Shown: piece by piece, positions 45,332-54,673 of the stretch
Numbering within the stretch: position 1 is the stretch's first letter
Layout of the letters: the number at the start of each line of letters is the position of its first letter
NCBI RefSeq assembly: GCF_014698505.1
Contig: NZ_JACJTD010000001.1
Span: 371,508-435,507 of the forward strand
Reading direction: 5' to 3'
Length of the DNA: 64,000 nt
DNA from: Nostoc foliaceum FACHB-393
Lineage (GTDB): Bacteria; Cyanobacteriota; Cyanobacteriia; Cyanobacteriales; Nostocaceae
The notes under the pieces: model-generated
Told to the model about the DNA's origin: nothing
What the model saw: the letters and a program-made list of their open reading frames with translations, nothing else
Database searches by the model: none
Translations under genes and position numbers: made by a program

Positions 45332-46003
45332 TTACTTACCCCTAGAAGCAATACTGAAAAACAGATTTATCAACACCTTACCAAAAAATAGCCAATCTAA
45401 CCAAAATACAATGTGAAGAATTGCTATTACCCAAAATACAACTTGATAAGAAACTTTGCTGCTTTTGTGACGTAGCCTCTGTTGAGCAACAAATCCACCT
45501 AACCAACCACCCATAAATTCGCACAGATGCAAAGTATTTTCTTGCCTTCTCCATTGTCCTTGTTGTGCGCGAGACTTATCATCGGCATATAGGCTAAAAG
45601 TAATGAAACTCATGACAGGATAAAGAATTAGCGGAATTGGATTGCCAGTTGTTAGTGCAAGATGGATTGAACCCAATCCGGGTAGTAAAGATAGAAGAAA
45701 TGTATTTAATGCTAATGAGCTAGATTTTTCTACAGTTCTGGATATAGACTTATTTGGTGCGGCAGAAGATAAGGATTTTGATTTAACTTCTTCGATGAAA
45801 GCATTACAAGCCCGTACCTTGCCATCTTTACTAACTGTTAATTGATAACAAATCAAATCACCCACTTGGGGACGACGGTTAACGTCTTTCAATGCTGTAA
45901 TATGTAGAAAGACTTTTTGACTAGCATCATTGGGTTGTATGAAACCAAATCCGCGATCGTCGTTCCAGATGGTTAGCTGCCCTTTGTGAAAAGCAAGTTT
46001 CAT
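45332..46003 (-). CDS. Cold-shock domain fused to a DUF1294 membrane domain
   Basis: 223 residues from ATG 46001-46003 (MKLAFHKGQLTIW). N-terminal ~70 residues form a cold-shock RNA-binding domain (GQLTIWNDDRGFGFIQPNDASQ; VFLHITAL). After a Ser-rich linker the C-terminal part has three to four hydrophobic helices (TFLLSLLPGLGSIHLALTTG; VFWVIAILHIVFWLDWLFFG) and the DUF1294 phrase YADDKSRAQQGQWRRQENTLH. Probably an RNA-linked membrane protein; its role is unknown. Confidence 0.85.
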   Translation of the reverse strand: MKLAFHKGQLTIWNDDRGFGFIQPNDASQKVFLHITALKDVNRRPQVGDLICYQLTVSKDGKVRACNAFIEEVKSKSLSSAAPNKSISRTVEKSSSLALNTFLLSLLPGLGSIHLALTTGNPIPLILYPVMSFITFSLYADDKSRAQQGQWRRQENTLHLCEFMGGWLGGFVAQQRLRHKSSKVSYQVVFWVIAILHIVFWLDWLFFGKVLINLFFSIASRGK

Positions 46004-46265
46004 GAACAAATCATATATTTATATTTATCTTATAGTGTGCCCTTATTTACACAAATAGACAACACCAAAAATGCGTAGGCGTAGCCCGTCGGGGATATCC
46101 CTCCACCAACTCTTTTAACTTAGTAAAAATCTGGTGATAACTAATGGACTATTCCCAATGCCTGATATTCAAAACTCGTAGCGTACCACACTAAAACTTA
46201 TAGAAACAGTGCGTTAGGCTTGCGTTAATGCATTTGCATAAAACAGCAATTTACACGGTAAGCTT

Positions 46266-46688
46266 GTGTCTGATTTAGCGCTACATAATTATCTCCCTCG
46301 CGTTCCCGATGCAGCATTGCAAGAATACATAGAATGGTGTGTTTTAGAACAGGCAAAATCCGCAGAATGTAACTTTACTCCCGATAGAAGTAAGTTAGAT
46401 AATTTGCCACCAGAAGACTACGTTCCTAAACTTGTCGAGCAGTTTATGAAAGTTAAACCAGACCCAATTAAAGCCGGTTTGGTAGCTGCGATCGCAGGCA
46501 AGGAAGCTGACAAACACGCTTTATCTGGTTTAGCGATCGCAGCTGATTTTGTATCTCTTTATGTCAAGTATTTAATTCCTAAAGAGGGAAGTACTAAAGA
46601 ACAGGCTGAAGAGATATTAACTAAAGTATCACAAGATCAGTATGAGAAACTAACTGAAGTTGCAAAGAAACATGGTGTAGCTTTATAG
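46266..46688 (+). CDS. Hypothetical protein downstream of hupL
   Basis: 140 residues, apparently from GTG 46266 (codes MSDLALHNYLPRV); no ATG lies nearby in frame. Soluble, helical, ending in EILTKVSQDQYEKLTEVAKKHG. The phrase AGLVAAIAGKEADKHALSGLAIAADFV is strongly helical. No family recognised. It is followed at 24 bases by a strong terminator, so it forms its own transcription unit. Confidence 0.6.
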   Translation: MSDLALHNYLPRVPDAALQEYIEWCVLEQAKSAECNFTPDRSKLDNLPPEDYVPKLVEQFMKVKPDPIKAGLVAAIAGKEADKHALSGLAIAADFVSLYVKYLIPKEGSTKEQAEEILTKVSQDQYEKLTEVAKKHGVAL

Positions 46689-46711
46689 TTTCCTTCTAAT
46701 AATCTGGTTTT

Positions 46712-46751
46712 CAGAGGCTTTGTCTGTATTATTAGTCAAAGCCTCTGTTTT
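46712..46751 (+). terminator. Strong intrinsic terminator
   Basis: CAGAGGCTTTG (46712-46722) and CAAAGCCTCTG (46737-46747), perfect 11-base stem with a 14-base loop, followed by TTTTA. Ends the 46266-46688 gene. Confidence 0.85.
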
Positions 46752-46886
46752 AGGCACTACTGATTGCCTGTATTATAAAGTTTAATTACTGTTAATTGTT
46801 GAATTGCGATCGCTCCACCAGCAATCTCACAACTACATACCTACTGTGGTATTGCTAGAATATACTTACTATAATTTTGTGACTCT

Positions 46887-47303
46887 ATGCCCGCTAGGGA
46901 TTTCTACCATAATGCTGTAAAAGCAGCCCTCATCAAAGACGGTTGGATAATTACAGATGACCCTTACATCATCAAGTATGAGAATACTAAGCTATTTGCT
47001 GACCTAGCGGCTGAAAGAACACTTGCAGCTGAACGCAACGGAACTAAAATTATTGTTGAAATTAAAAGCTTCCTGGGTAAATCGCCAATAAATGACTTTG
47101 AAAATGCTCTAGGTCAATACATTCTTTATCGTAATCTGATTAAGGTTACAGAACCTCAATATCAACTTTATTTAGCAATCAAGCAAAGCACTTATGAAAA
47201 TTTTTTCCAGCTAAAAGCAATTACATTAGTAGTTCAGCAGAATCAACTATTATTAATGGTTGTAGATGTCGAAAGTGAGGTTATAGTTCAATGGATAAAC
47301 TAA
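46887..47303 (+). CDS. xisH: XisH-family protein (nuclease-like)
   Basis: 138 residues from ATG 46887. Family phrases: MPARDFYHNAVKAALIKDGW, LFADLAAERTLAAERNGTKI, VEIKSFLGKSPINDFENALGQY. The D..E-x-K residues (D in LFADLAAE, E and K in VEIKSF) fit a PD-(D/E)XK restriction-nuclease-like fold. In Anabaena XisH works with XisF and XisI in excision of the fdxN element; many extra XisH/XisI pairs exist without elements. It overlaps xisI by 13 bases. Confidence 0.88.
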   Translation: MPARDFYHNAVKAALIKDGWIITDDPYIIKYENTKLFADLAAERTLAAERNGTKIIVEIKSFLGKSPINDFENALGQYILYRNLIKVTEPQYQLYLAIKQSTYENFFQLKAITLVVQQNQLLLMVVDVESEVIVQWIN

Positions 47304-47632
47304 GTCACTATAGAAATATTATTAAAAATATTCTCATAGAATATGACCGCCTCTGCAATAGCTCACCTGATGAGGAATTAGAGAGCCTTTTAGCACTCGA
47401 TGATGAACGCGATCAATATCTATGGTTTCAGATTGGCTGGCAAAAAAATCGCCGAATTAAAGGTATTACTGTACATATTCGGATTAAAAATAACAAAATT
47501 TGGATTGAAGAAGACTGGACTGAAGAAGGTATTGCCACCGAATTATTAAACGCAGGGGTTCCCCAAAGTGATATTGTGTTAGCTTTTCATCCTCCCAGCG
47601 ATCGCGCTTTAACTGAATTTGCACCTGCTTAA
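47291..47632 (+). CDS. xisI: XisI-family protein
   Basis: 113 residues from ATG 47291, overlapping xisH. Family phrases: MDKLSHYRNIIKNILIEYDR, DDERDQYLWFQIGWQKNRRI, GVPQSDIVLAFHPPSDR and the acidic-aromatic end LTEFAPA. It pairs with XisH. No fdxN, recombinase or element border is next to it; the next gene, 18 bases on, is hupW, so the three may be one operon. Confidence 0.88.
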   Translation: MDKLSHYRNIIKNILIEYDRLCNSSPDEELESLLALDDERDQYLWFQIGWQKNRRIKGITVHIRIKNNKIWIEEDWTEEGIATELLNAGVPQSDIVLAFHPPSDRALTEFAPA

Positions 47633-47650
47633 ACAATTAAATCTCATCCC

Positions 47651-48121
<471 letters not shown>

Positions 48122-48140
48122 TACAAAATCCAAAATTGAA

Positions 48141-48515
48141 TCACGCCCAATCCCGATAAACAGAAAGTTCATCTACCCTCATTTCAAAAGGTACGCCTTG
48201 ACTTTCTGGCGGACAAACACGGATTTTAGCACTGTTAACAATTCCGTAGAGTAATGTCCCCATTGGCACAATTTTTTGTAAAACACGCCAATTAATAACT
48301 TGATCGGGACATTCAATTACCAATGTCAGAGCATTGGCGTGGGTTGTGACATACCACCGACAATCAGACAGAAGATTTTGAATGGTGCGATCGCACGCTT
48401 CATAAAAGTATCTACTAATAGAATCCTCTAGCTGTTGCCGCAGTATAATATCTGCTGATGTCGGTTGCATAGGATGCGAATCATCACTATTAAAGTAATA
48501 CATATTTCTAGCCAT
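48141..48515 (-). CDS. 124-residue conserved hypothetical protein, copy B
   Basis: 124 residues from ATG 48513-48515. Homologous to copy A at 26783-27157 over residues ~28-124 (SRYFYEACDRTIQNLLSDC; WYVTTHANALTLVIECPD; AKIRVCPPESQGVPFEM; VDELSVYRDW). The N-terminus is unlike copy A. It lies 18 bases behind the SagB-type dehydrogenase gene and converges with hupW. No known family; a partner of the dehydrogenase is a reasonable inference. Confidence 0.78.
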   Translation of the reverse strand: MARNMYYFNSDDSHPMQPTSADIILRQQLEDSISRYFYEACDRTIQNLLSDCRWYVTTHANALTLVIECPDQVINWRVLQKIVPMGTLLYGIVNSAKIRVCPPESQGVPFEMRVDELSVYRDWA

Positions 48516-48533
48516 CTCTCTTTAGCTTCCTAC

Positions 48534-49820
48534 TTATCTTCCAATCACCATTCCATAAAGTACATCTTTATTTGTTTCTAATAATTCCTGGGTTTCGTCG
48601 TCATAATAAGCACCTATTCCACTACACTGAATCCCCAAATAATTACTAGTTAAATAAAGTCTCTGTCCCAGAAAACCAGCTATTTGCATAGCAGTTTGAT
48701 AGTTTAAATAATCTGACACAAAAAATAAAGTTACAGCGCTATCTTTAGCAATAGCCTGATTAATACATAAGTAACCTGTCTTTTCACTAAAATTACCTGT
48801 CTTAACCAGATACGTACCTTTATATAACCCAGGTGTCATTCCCTCTACTCGATGCACGACTGAGTAAATTTCTATTTCCTCATAGTTTTCTGTCGGTATT
48901 GACTGCTGAAGTTGTTGCACTACATATAAATAATCTTCTTGAGAAATAAACTCTTTCCGGAAACGTCTAATAGAACGTCTAGCCCAAACAGTTTGATAAA
49001 ATTTCTCTTTCTCGAAGTCAAATTGAGGATATTCTAATTGCTGCTGGCGGCTATTTTGTAGAGTAGTTGCTTGATAGCCATCTTCAATAAATTGATTGGA
49101 TTCAAAATAATCAGTACCAGAAACAAAAGGAACTTTCAGCCTTAATCGTCTGATTTTTTTATCTTGTACTTCTCCTGACATCGCACAAGCAGTAATAAAC
49201 TCTTTATTCTCAAATCCCAAATCTGAATTGAGAGCAAGTTTATCAAAGTCGAAAATTAGTTGTATATCTCGGTTGTGGAGAAAAGCTGAAGCTGCAACTG
49301 CACCTAAATGGTGTCCGCTATCTAAGAAGCAATACCTTATGCTTCTATTTTGATATTTCCAGCTAGACCTATAATAAACACAACTAATTAAAAAGATGAA
49401 TCCGTTGATACTTTTACCCGGTATAATATAATTCTCTAACCCATCATCGATTAATTCATAGATGAGAGTTAGACAATTATTCTCAACTTCTAGATGGTAT
49501 ATACCATCTACCATTCCCTGAATTCCACGAACCTGTACGTAAACTTCCGTAGGATACAGAGCGCCTGCTGATGGATTCACTCGCAGTTTATAAGGGCCAT
49601 CTTTATATACTTTTTCTAGTGTTATCGCACTGGTTAACGAGATAAAAGAGTGAATAGGATTATTGAGATTTAATTTCACTCTTCGATAAAACTTTGGATA
49701 AACTTTAAATGGAGATGGCTGTGTTGAAGCATCTACATAATTTGGATCAAGTTGTACCGATAAGTAAGAATGCTTGGTAGCTTCATGATAAGTTTTGCCC
49801 GATATCTGACTTTGTGGCAT
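48534..49820 (-). CDS. SagB/ThcOx-type nitroreductase-fold dehydrogenase, two-domain
   Basis: 428 residues from ATG 49818-49820. The fold occurs twice: an N-terminal half with LRVNPSAGALYPTEVYV and GHHLGAVAASAF, and a C-terminal half with VWARRSIRRFRKEFIS, LFFVSDYLNYQTAMQIAGFLGQRLYL and GIGAYYDDE. SagB/ThcOx enzymes are FMN-dependent and oxidise azolines in peptide natural products, but related forms act elsewhere. No precursor peptide or cyclodehydratase gene is visible nearby. It overlaps the ankyrin gene by 38 bases. Confidence 0.82.
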   Translation of the reverse strand: MPQSQISGKTYHEATKHSYLSVQLDPNYVDASTQPSPFKVYPKFYRRVKLNLNNPIHSFISLTSAITLEKVYKDGPYKLRVNPSAGALYPTEVYVQVRGIQGMVDGIYHLEVENNCLTLIYELIDDGLENYIIPGKSINGFIFLISCVYYRSSWKYQNRSIRYCFLDSGHHLGAVAASAFLHNRDIQLIFDFDKLALNSDLGFENKEFITACAMSGEVQDKKIRRLRLKVPFVSGTDYFESNQFIEDGYQATTLQNSRQQQLEYPQFDFEKEKFYQTVWARRSIRRFRKEFISQEDYLYVVQQLQQSIPTENYEEIEIYSVVHRVEGMTPGLYKGTYLVKTGNFSEKTGYLCINQAIAKDSAVTLFFVSDYLNYQTAMQIAGFLGQRLYLTSNYLGIQCSGIGAYYDDETQELLETNKDVLYGMVIGR

Positions 49821-50271
49821 TTTTCAGAATCCTTAAAACTTCTACGTTGCTAGCAAAATCTATCGCTTTATAGTCATCTAAATTTTTCAAATACAAATTA
49901 GGCTGATGCTGTAAAAGTAACTTGACGACTTCTGTTTTCCCGGCTGATGCTGCATACATTAAAACAGTTGCACCATTATCGTTTTGGTTATCAATATTAA
50001 TGTTGCTAGCAAGCAGTAAATTAATTAAATCGTAGTGATTACCAAAACAAGCAAACCACAAAGCATTGTTGCGATCGCTATTTCGAGCATTGATATCCGC
50101 ATCTGCATCAATTAGTTCTTTGACAACTGTATAAACTCCCTCTATTGTCGCTTTCATCAAAGCTGTATCGCCATTTTCACCTGGCTGATTTAAATTACTA
50201 AGGGTATAGCCTTTCGCTATTAACCATTGGACTGTTGCTTCACTCAAATCTTGACTGCTTACTTGGCTCAT
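49783..50271 (-). CDS. Ankyrin-repeat protein
   Basis: 162 residues from ATG 50269-50271. Three to four ankyrin repeats: NGDTALMKATIEGVYTVVKELIDADADINAR, DRNNALWFACFGNHYDLINLLLASNINID and GATVLMYAASAGKTEVVKLLLQHQPNL (each about 30 residues; key TALMxA and LLL positions). No signal peptide. It leads an operon ankyrin-SagB-124-residue protein, with 38-base overlap to SagB. A docking or inhibitory role toward the dehydrogenase is possible. Confidence 0.85.
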   Translation of the reverse strand: MSQVSSQDLSEATVQWLIAKGYTLSNLNQPGENGDTALMKATIEGVYTVVKELIDADADINARNSDRNNALWFACFGNHYDLINLLLASNINIDNQNDNGATVLMYAASAGKTEVVKLLLQHQPNLYLKNLDDYKAIDFASNVEVLRILKNATKSDIGQNLS

Positions 50272-51007
50272 GATTATTCTTTAAATGCCATAACTCTAAG
50301 TAGCTTCTAAGCATAAATTTGCTTGGAAAACTTAATGGTGGGTAATGCCCACCATTATTTTAAAATGCTATAAGGTTAGCTGAAGTTTAGTAGTTTACCA
50401 AAGCCACTTTGTTTATTCAAAAGTTTGGTAAAACAAAAAGTCTCTCTCTACTCCCCGCCCTCACTCGTTAACTTTAGGTTGTTGGAAACTAAGTTAACTA
50501 GCAACAATTTAGCTTAGTTATATATTATCACTGTGATAAGTTTGAATTATGAATCATTTATAAAGATCCCCAGATATATCTAATAAAAAATATTGAAATA
50601 TAATTAAAATGCAGTATTTTTTACTATGCTATTTCAGAATATAGTAACGTATATAAATTGTGTATAAATATTTACTAGCGCACTGTTGCAGAAGTTTGTC
50701 TAGCTTTAACAATTTGCTCAAGCCCATTGTATTGCAATACGCTTGGGTTAAGGGTTATCGGTGTAGATAATTGGTATTTTAAGACGCGATAACTCGCGTC
50801 TCTACATGAGGTTTCTGTTGCTCATTCTGAACTGTATTGCATTGTATTACTAAAATTTGATATTACGTATCCATTAAATCTTGTATTTAATAAAACAAAA
50901 ATATTACTTTACACCCTGAGACTTCTTAAGAAATCTCAAATATCTTCCTTTTTTAAGCAAAATTTGCTAGTTTATTTAAGTAAAAATAAGTAAAATACAG
51001 ACAAAAA
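50272..51007. other. Intergenic region between ankyrin operon and mop
   Basis: 735 bases, AT-rich, no gene seen. Holds the divergent promoters, and a GACGCG-type palindrome AGACGCGAT / ACTCGCGTCT at 50782-50801 (family of 10700 and 13614). Also a short palindrome GTATTGCAATAC near 50730. Confidence 0.55.
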
Positions 51008-51217
51008 ATGGAAATTAGCGCTCGTAATTCTCTCAAGGGTACCGTAAAAAAAGTTGTGCCTGGTACAGTAAATACTGAGATAACTTTAGAAGTGGCACCA
51101 GGAGTAGAGTTAGTGTCAATAATCACAAAATCATCAGCGGAAAAGCTGGGACTTACAGAAGGTAAGCAGGCTTATGCCGTGATTAAATCATCAGATGTGA
51201 TAGTTGCTGTTGATTAA
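51008..51217 (+). CDS. mop: Molybdate-binding Mop/TOBE-domain protein
   Basis: 69 residues from ATG 51008. A complete Mop domain: MEISARNSLKGTVKKVVPGTVNTEI followed by SIITKSSAEKLGLTEGKQAYAVIKSSDV, the molbindin pattern. It binds and stores or buffers molybdate, needed for the nitrogenase cofactor. It stands upstream of, and opposite to, fdxH-nif. Length is exactly one domain. Confidence 0.9.
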   Translation: MEISARNSLKGTVKKVVPGTVNTEITLEVAPGVELVSIITKSSAEKLGLTEGKQAYAVIKSSDVIVAVD

Positions 51218-51296
51218 AAAATAAGCAAGTTGCCTTTTTTTGCAAGCGGCTCTGTCTTGAATATCAAATTGCATTCATACTTATAAATTGAGTAAT

Positions 51297-51329
51297 CTCA
51301 CTCCTGCAATTAAATAGCAAAGGAGTGAG
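51297..51329. terminator. Hairpin between convergent mop and feoA
   Basis: CTCACTCCT (51297-51305), 15-base loop, AGGAGTGAG (51321-51329). No good T-run on either side, so it may serve as a weak bidirectional terminator. Confidence 0.4.
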
Positions 51330-51422
51330 GCCAATTTAATTGGTCATTCGTAATTTTTATGTATAGTCTTAATTACAAAGTCAAAATTTTTTGATCAAGA
51401 AAATATGATTATATATGTTAAC

Positions 51423-51674
51423 TCAATTATCAATAATGCGAACATAAATAGCTTTGATAATGTCTGTATCTAGCGCTAAAGATGTGTTTTCTATTTTAAA
51501 ACTGAATGATGGAAAGTTTTGTTCTAAAGTAATATTGCTTCCTGGTGTTACCCCTATTGATATCAGTTTGTTTAAGATTGTTTCATCCTGACTTTTACAG
51601 AAAGTGACGATTCCTCGCTCTCCTGTTCTCAATAATTCTAATGAACAGCCAGTTACACTAAAGGGGGTAAACAT
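51423..51674 (-). CDS. feoA: FeoA-domain protein
   Basis: 83 residues from ATG 51672-51674 (MFTPFSVTGCSLELL); the open frame goes to 51731 but the added part looks like leader. SH3-like FeoA core: GERGIVTFCKSQDETILNKLISIGVTPG. FeoA helps the ferrous iron transporter FeoB; no FeoB gene is in the window. Placed directly behind fdxH, so it is probably part of the nif-linked iron supply. Confidence 0.78.
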   Translation of the reverse strand: MFTPFSVTGCSLELLRTGERGIVTFCKSQDETILNKLISIGVTPGSNITLEQNFPSFSFKIENTSLALDTDIIKAIYVRIIDN

Positions 51675-51785
51675 TTGGATTATAAATGAGGCATTATTGT
51701 GAAGGAAGGAAAGAAGGAAGTATATTTTCATCCTTCATCCTTCATGCTTTATTTGGTTGCCAAAGACAGCAACCAAAGTAATACT

Positions 51786-52085
51786 TTATACGAGATACGC
51801 TTCTTGATGTGTTTTGATTGTGCAATTAGAACGAGGATAAGTTACACAAAGTAGAGCGTATCCTTTAGAAACCTGATCGTCATCCAGGAAGTTCTGATCT
51901 TCTTGATTAACTTCACCTTCAACAACCTTACCTACACAGCTAGAGCAAGATCCTGCATGACATGAAAAGGGCAATTCAATACCATTTTCTTCTGCTGCTT
52001 CTAAGATGGTAGTCTCTTCATCAACTTCAATTGTGGCGTCGAGGTCTTCTTTTTTGTTGATTAATCTAACTTGGTAGGAAGCCAT
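51786..52085 (-). CDS. fdxH: Heterocyst [2Fe-2S] ferredoxin
   Basis: 99 residues from ATG 52083-52085. Plant-type cluster motif: [13 protein letters not shown] with the fourth Cys in ALLCVTYP (CX4CX2CX29C). Rich in acidic residues, and has the Lys10/11 [11 protein letters not shown] region known from FdxH that helps docking to nitrogenase reductase. FdxH is the electron donor to NifH in heterocysts. In Anabaena it has its own promoter; the 215-base gap to hesB allows that here. Confidence 0.95.
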   Translation of the reverse strand: MASYQVRLINKKEDLDATIEVDEETTILEAAEENGIELPFSCHAGSCSSCVGKVVEGEVNQEDQNFLDDDQVSKGYALLCVTYPRSNCTIKTHQEAYLV

Positions 52086-52300
52086 TTTCAGATTCTCCTC
52101 AAACGTTATACAGTTGGTTTAATTTCCGAATTTTTTGAGCAACCTATCCTACTTTTTGCTTCTTTTCTTCTTAGAGAGATGCTAGATTTAATCAGCTTCT
52201 CTATAGGAGTAAGGGATGCAATGCGAACTAGAAGCTACCTCAAGAGCATTGAAATTCTGCGGAGTGCTTCTAAAACTGACTTAGTGCTAACGGAATGATG

Positions 52301-52672
52301 TTAGCTGCAAGGTACACCAGTAGGCGTACCATCGTCTGTTTTGAAGGACTTTCCACAACCGCATGTATCAGTTGCATTGGGGTTGATGAATTTAAAACCG
52401 CTTTCCATCACTCCCTCAACGAAGTCAACGATAACTCCGTCTAATAACGGCGCACTTTTGGCATCAACGTAAACCAGTACTTTGCCTTGCTGACTTACTA
52501 AATCATCTGGTTGGGGTTTGCTGGTGATATCGATCGCATATTCGTAGCCACTGCAACCACCATCTTTTACCGAGATGCGGACACCTTTAGTTGCGCCATC
52601 AGCGTCGGGTGCGGAACCTTTGAGGAATGCCCGCAGATGAAATTCTGCTTTTTCTGATAAAATAACGGCCAT
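52301..52672 (-). CDS. hesB: HesB/IscA-type Fe-S scaffold or carrier
   Basis: 123 residues from ATG 52670-52672. A-type carrier motif: VSVKDGGCSGYEYAIDI-type (SVKDGGCSGYEY) and TDTCGCGKSF with three Cys to hold a cluster. In nif regions HesB helps cluster delivery to nitrogenase proteins. A short C-terminal extension (KTDDGTPTGVPCS) adds a fourth Cys. Read after hesA. Confidence 0.95.
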   Translation of the reverse strand: MAVILSEKAEFHLRAFLKGSAPDADGATKGVRISVKDGGCSGYEYAIDITSKPQPDDLVSQQGKVLVYVDAKSAPLLDGVIVDFVEGVMESGFKFINPNATDTCGCGKSFKTDDGTPTGVPCS

Positions 52673-52720
52673 TAAATCTCCTGATTTGTAGCGATTAGTT
52701 GTTCTGATTTCAGGTGGGGT

Positions 52721-52780
52721 TGTCCTTCGTCATTTGTCAGTTGTCCTTTGTTATTCACTAATGACTAATGACTAATGACG
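52721..52780. repeat. Heptamer repeats between hesA and hesB
   Basis: Repeats of TTGTCxT and TAATGAC heptamers (ATTTGTCAGTTGTCC; ACTAATGACTAATGAC). A like array lies at 54121-54195 and near 42752 and 39129. Short tandem heptanucleotide repeats are a known Nostoc feature. Confidence 0.75.
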
Positions 52781-52784
52781 AAAA

Positions 52785-53594
52785 TTAACTATTTTGTGCA
52801 ATACCTGTGGCTGTGGGTTCCATCGAATTGGATTGCGCGTGTCTCCAAGGCGCACTATTACCGCATACTGGACAAGAGCGATCGCGGTGAGAACGGCGTT
52901 TAGCAAATTCCATCCGATTCAAGTCGATTGTCAGCAATTGCGATAATAGAGGCTGACTAAACCCGGTGATCAGCTTGATAGCTTCCAAAGCTGTTAAACA
53001 AGCTAGGGTTCCAGAAACAGCGCCTAGAACTGAAAAGCCGCGCTGATCCCACTCAGGCTTTTCTGGAAACAGACAAGACAAGCAAGGAGTCACACCAGGG
53101 ATAATCGTCGTCAGGTAAGCCTCCATCCCATTCATTGCAGCTTCCACCATTGGCTTACGCGATCGCACACAGGCTTCATTTAACAAATTGCGCTCTGTAA
53201 AATTGTGGGCGCAATCAAGAGCCATATCAGCAGATTGCACTAACGAATCTACATTTTCCGGGGTGATGTAATCATGAACAATTTCCACTTGGACATCAGG
53301 ATTAATCGCATCCAGAGTTTCTTTAGCTTTGAATACCCTTGGCTTACCTACCCAATCATCAGTCATGAGAACCTGACGATTCATATCATCTAGCCGCAAG
53401 TCACCACCCCGGACTAGGATTAGCCGCCCAACGCCCGCTACTGCTAGGTAAAGCGCCGCCGTACCGCCTAATCCCCCCACACCTGTCACCAGAACTGTCG
53501 CTGACTTTAGGCGTTTCTGTGCTGTTTCGCCAAAATTTGGAAGCATCATTTGGCGACGATAGCGTTCTAATTCGGTAGGCGTTAGGTTAACCAA
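52785..53594 (-). CDS. hesA: HesA: ThiF/MoeB-like E1 protein
   Basis: 269 residues from ATG 53592-53594. Nucleotide-binding region VLVTGVGGLGGTAALYLAVAG, the RxxxN(Q)R phrase DMNRQVLM, and two zinc CxxC pairs (CLSCLFPE and CPVCGN). Such proteins adenylate the C-terminus of a ubiquitin-like carrier. In cyanobacteria hesA is nif-linked and thought to help the cofactor or Fe-S sulfur supply; no carrier protein is visible nearby. Confidence 0.92.
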   Translation of the reverse strand: MVNLTPTELERYRRQMMLPNFGETAQKRLKSATVLVTGVGGLGGTAALYLAVAGVGRLILVRGGDLRLDDMNRQVLMTDDWVGKPRVFKAKETLDAINPDVQVEIVHDYITPENVDSLVQSADMALDCAHNFTERNLLNEACVRSRKPMVEAAMNGMEAYLTTIIPGVTPCLSCLFPEKPEWDQRGFSVLGAVSGTLACLTALEAIKLITGFSQPLLSQLLTIDLNRMEFAKRRSHRDRSCPVCGNSAPWRHAQSNSMEPTATGIAQNS

Positions 53595-53604
53595 TTTATA
53601 CCTC

Positions 53605-53918
<314 letters not shown>

Positions 53919-53922
<4 letters not shown>

Positions 53923-54119
53923 TTAGCACTCTCCAATTGTTTCAGATGTTGCTTAAGTTCATCTAACTGGCGATAGATTTCATAAGTTGCGGCGGCAACA
54001 TCCATAAGTTGGTTGTAATCTGTTGGTAGCCCTTCAGCTAAATCATGCAGATCCATTTTCATTTGACCTGCTTTGCTGTTCAGCCGTCTGATTTGCCCTT
54101 GTAGTTCCTCAATAGTCAT
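53919..54119 (-). CDS. DUF683 / CCE_0567-type small metalloprotein
   Basis: 66 residues from ATG 54117-54119. Two-helix hairpin: TIEELQGQIRRLNSKAGQMKMDLHDLAEGLP-type start, then DVAAATYEIYRQLDELKQHL. This family is found only with nif genes; a cyanobacterial member binds a metal. It overlaps nifW by four bases. Function not settled. Confidence 0.88.
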
Positions 54120-54120
54120 T

Positions 54121-54195
54121 TTTCCTTCGTCCTTTGTCCTTTTTCATTAGTCATTTGTCTTTTACTAATGACCAATGACCAATGACTAATGACTA
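54121..54195. repeat. Heptamer repeat array in the nif operon
   Basis: CATTAGT, TCATTTG, ACTAATGACCAATGACCAATGACTAATGACT: several TAATGAC/CAATGAC heptamers. It fills the gap between the NifX-associated gene and the DUF683 gene. Confidence 0.8.
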
Positions 54196-54196
54196 A

Positions 54197-54673
54197 TTAA
54201 ATTTTGCCAACTTCAGGAAAGCGCTTCGCCAAATCAAGACCTTTTTTGACGTAGTTTTCTCCCTCTTCTGCTAATTTCTCTAGCGAGTCAAAGCCAAAGC
54301 GATGAGCATCTCGCAGGGTTTTCACAGTTAACAAAAGACGACCAGAAAAAACTAGCGCCCAGCCAAATCCTTCATGGCTCAAATCAACTACAACCTGGGA
54401 TATCAAACCTGTTTCTTGTTCAATACCAGCCGCTACAGCTCGAAAAAATGCCATAATCCGGGCTTGAGTTACCGCGTCAACTTCGCCCTCAACGGAGATT
54501 TCCCGTTTCTTTTGTTTGGTAACAATAAAAGGTTTGAGAATCAACTCATCCGACCAAGTACGATAAACTCCATAACTGTCTTGACCACGGATTTGTTTAA
54601 TTAATACCTTCAGAAAAGGTGAGTTCAAGACTTCAGTTGTAGCGGTTCCGTTCACACTATTATTTGCGGTCAT
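54197..54673 (-). CDS. NifX-associated nitrogen fixation protein (DUF269)
   Basis: 158 residues from ATG 54671-54673. Family phrases: LIKQIRGQDSYGVYRTWSDE and EGFGWALVFSGRLLLTVKTLRDAHRFGFDS, with the end LEKLAEEGENYVKKGLDLAKRFPEV. It is always beside nifX in cyanobacteria and proteobacteria. The role in cofactor handling is inferred from linkage. Start overlaps the nifX stop (ATGA). Confidence 0.92.
   Translation of the reverse strand: MTANNSVNGTATTEVLNSPFLKVLIKQIRGQDSYGVYRTWSDELILKPFIVTKQKKREISVEGEVDAVTQARIMAFFRAVAAGIEQETGLISQVVVDLSHEGFGWALVFSGRLLLTVKTLRDAHRFGFDSLEKLAEEGENYVKKGLDLAKRFPEVGKI

Noticed and set aside
52071..52298. Plus-strand 75-residue frame between hesB and fdxH
   Set aside because: It covers the fdxH promoter region on the opposite strand and begins within fdxH; no family signal.
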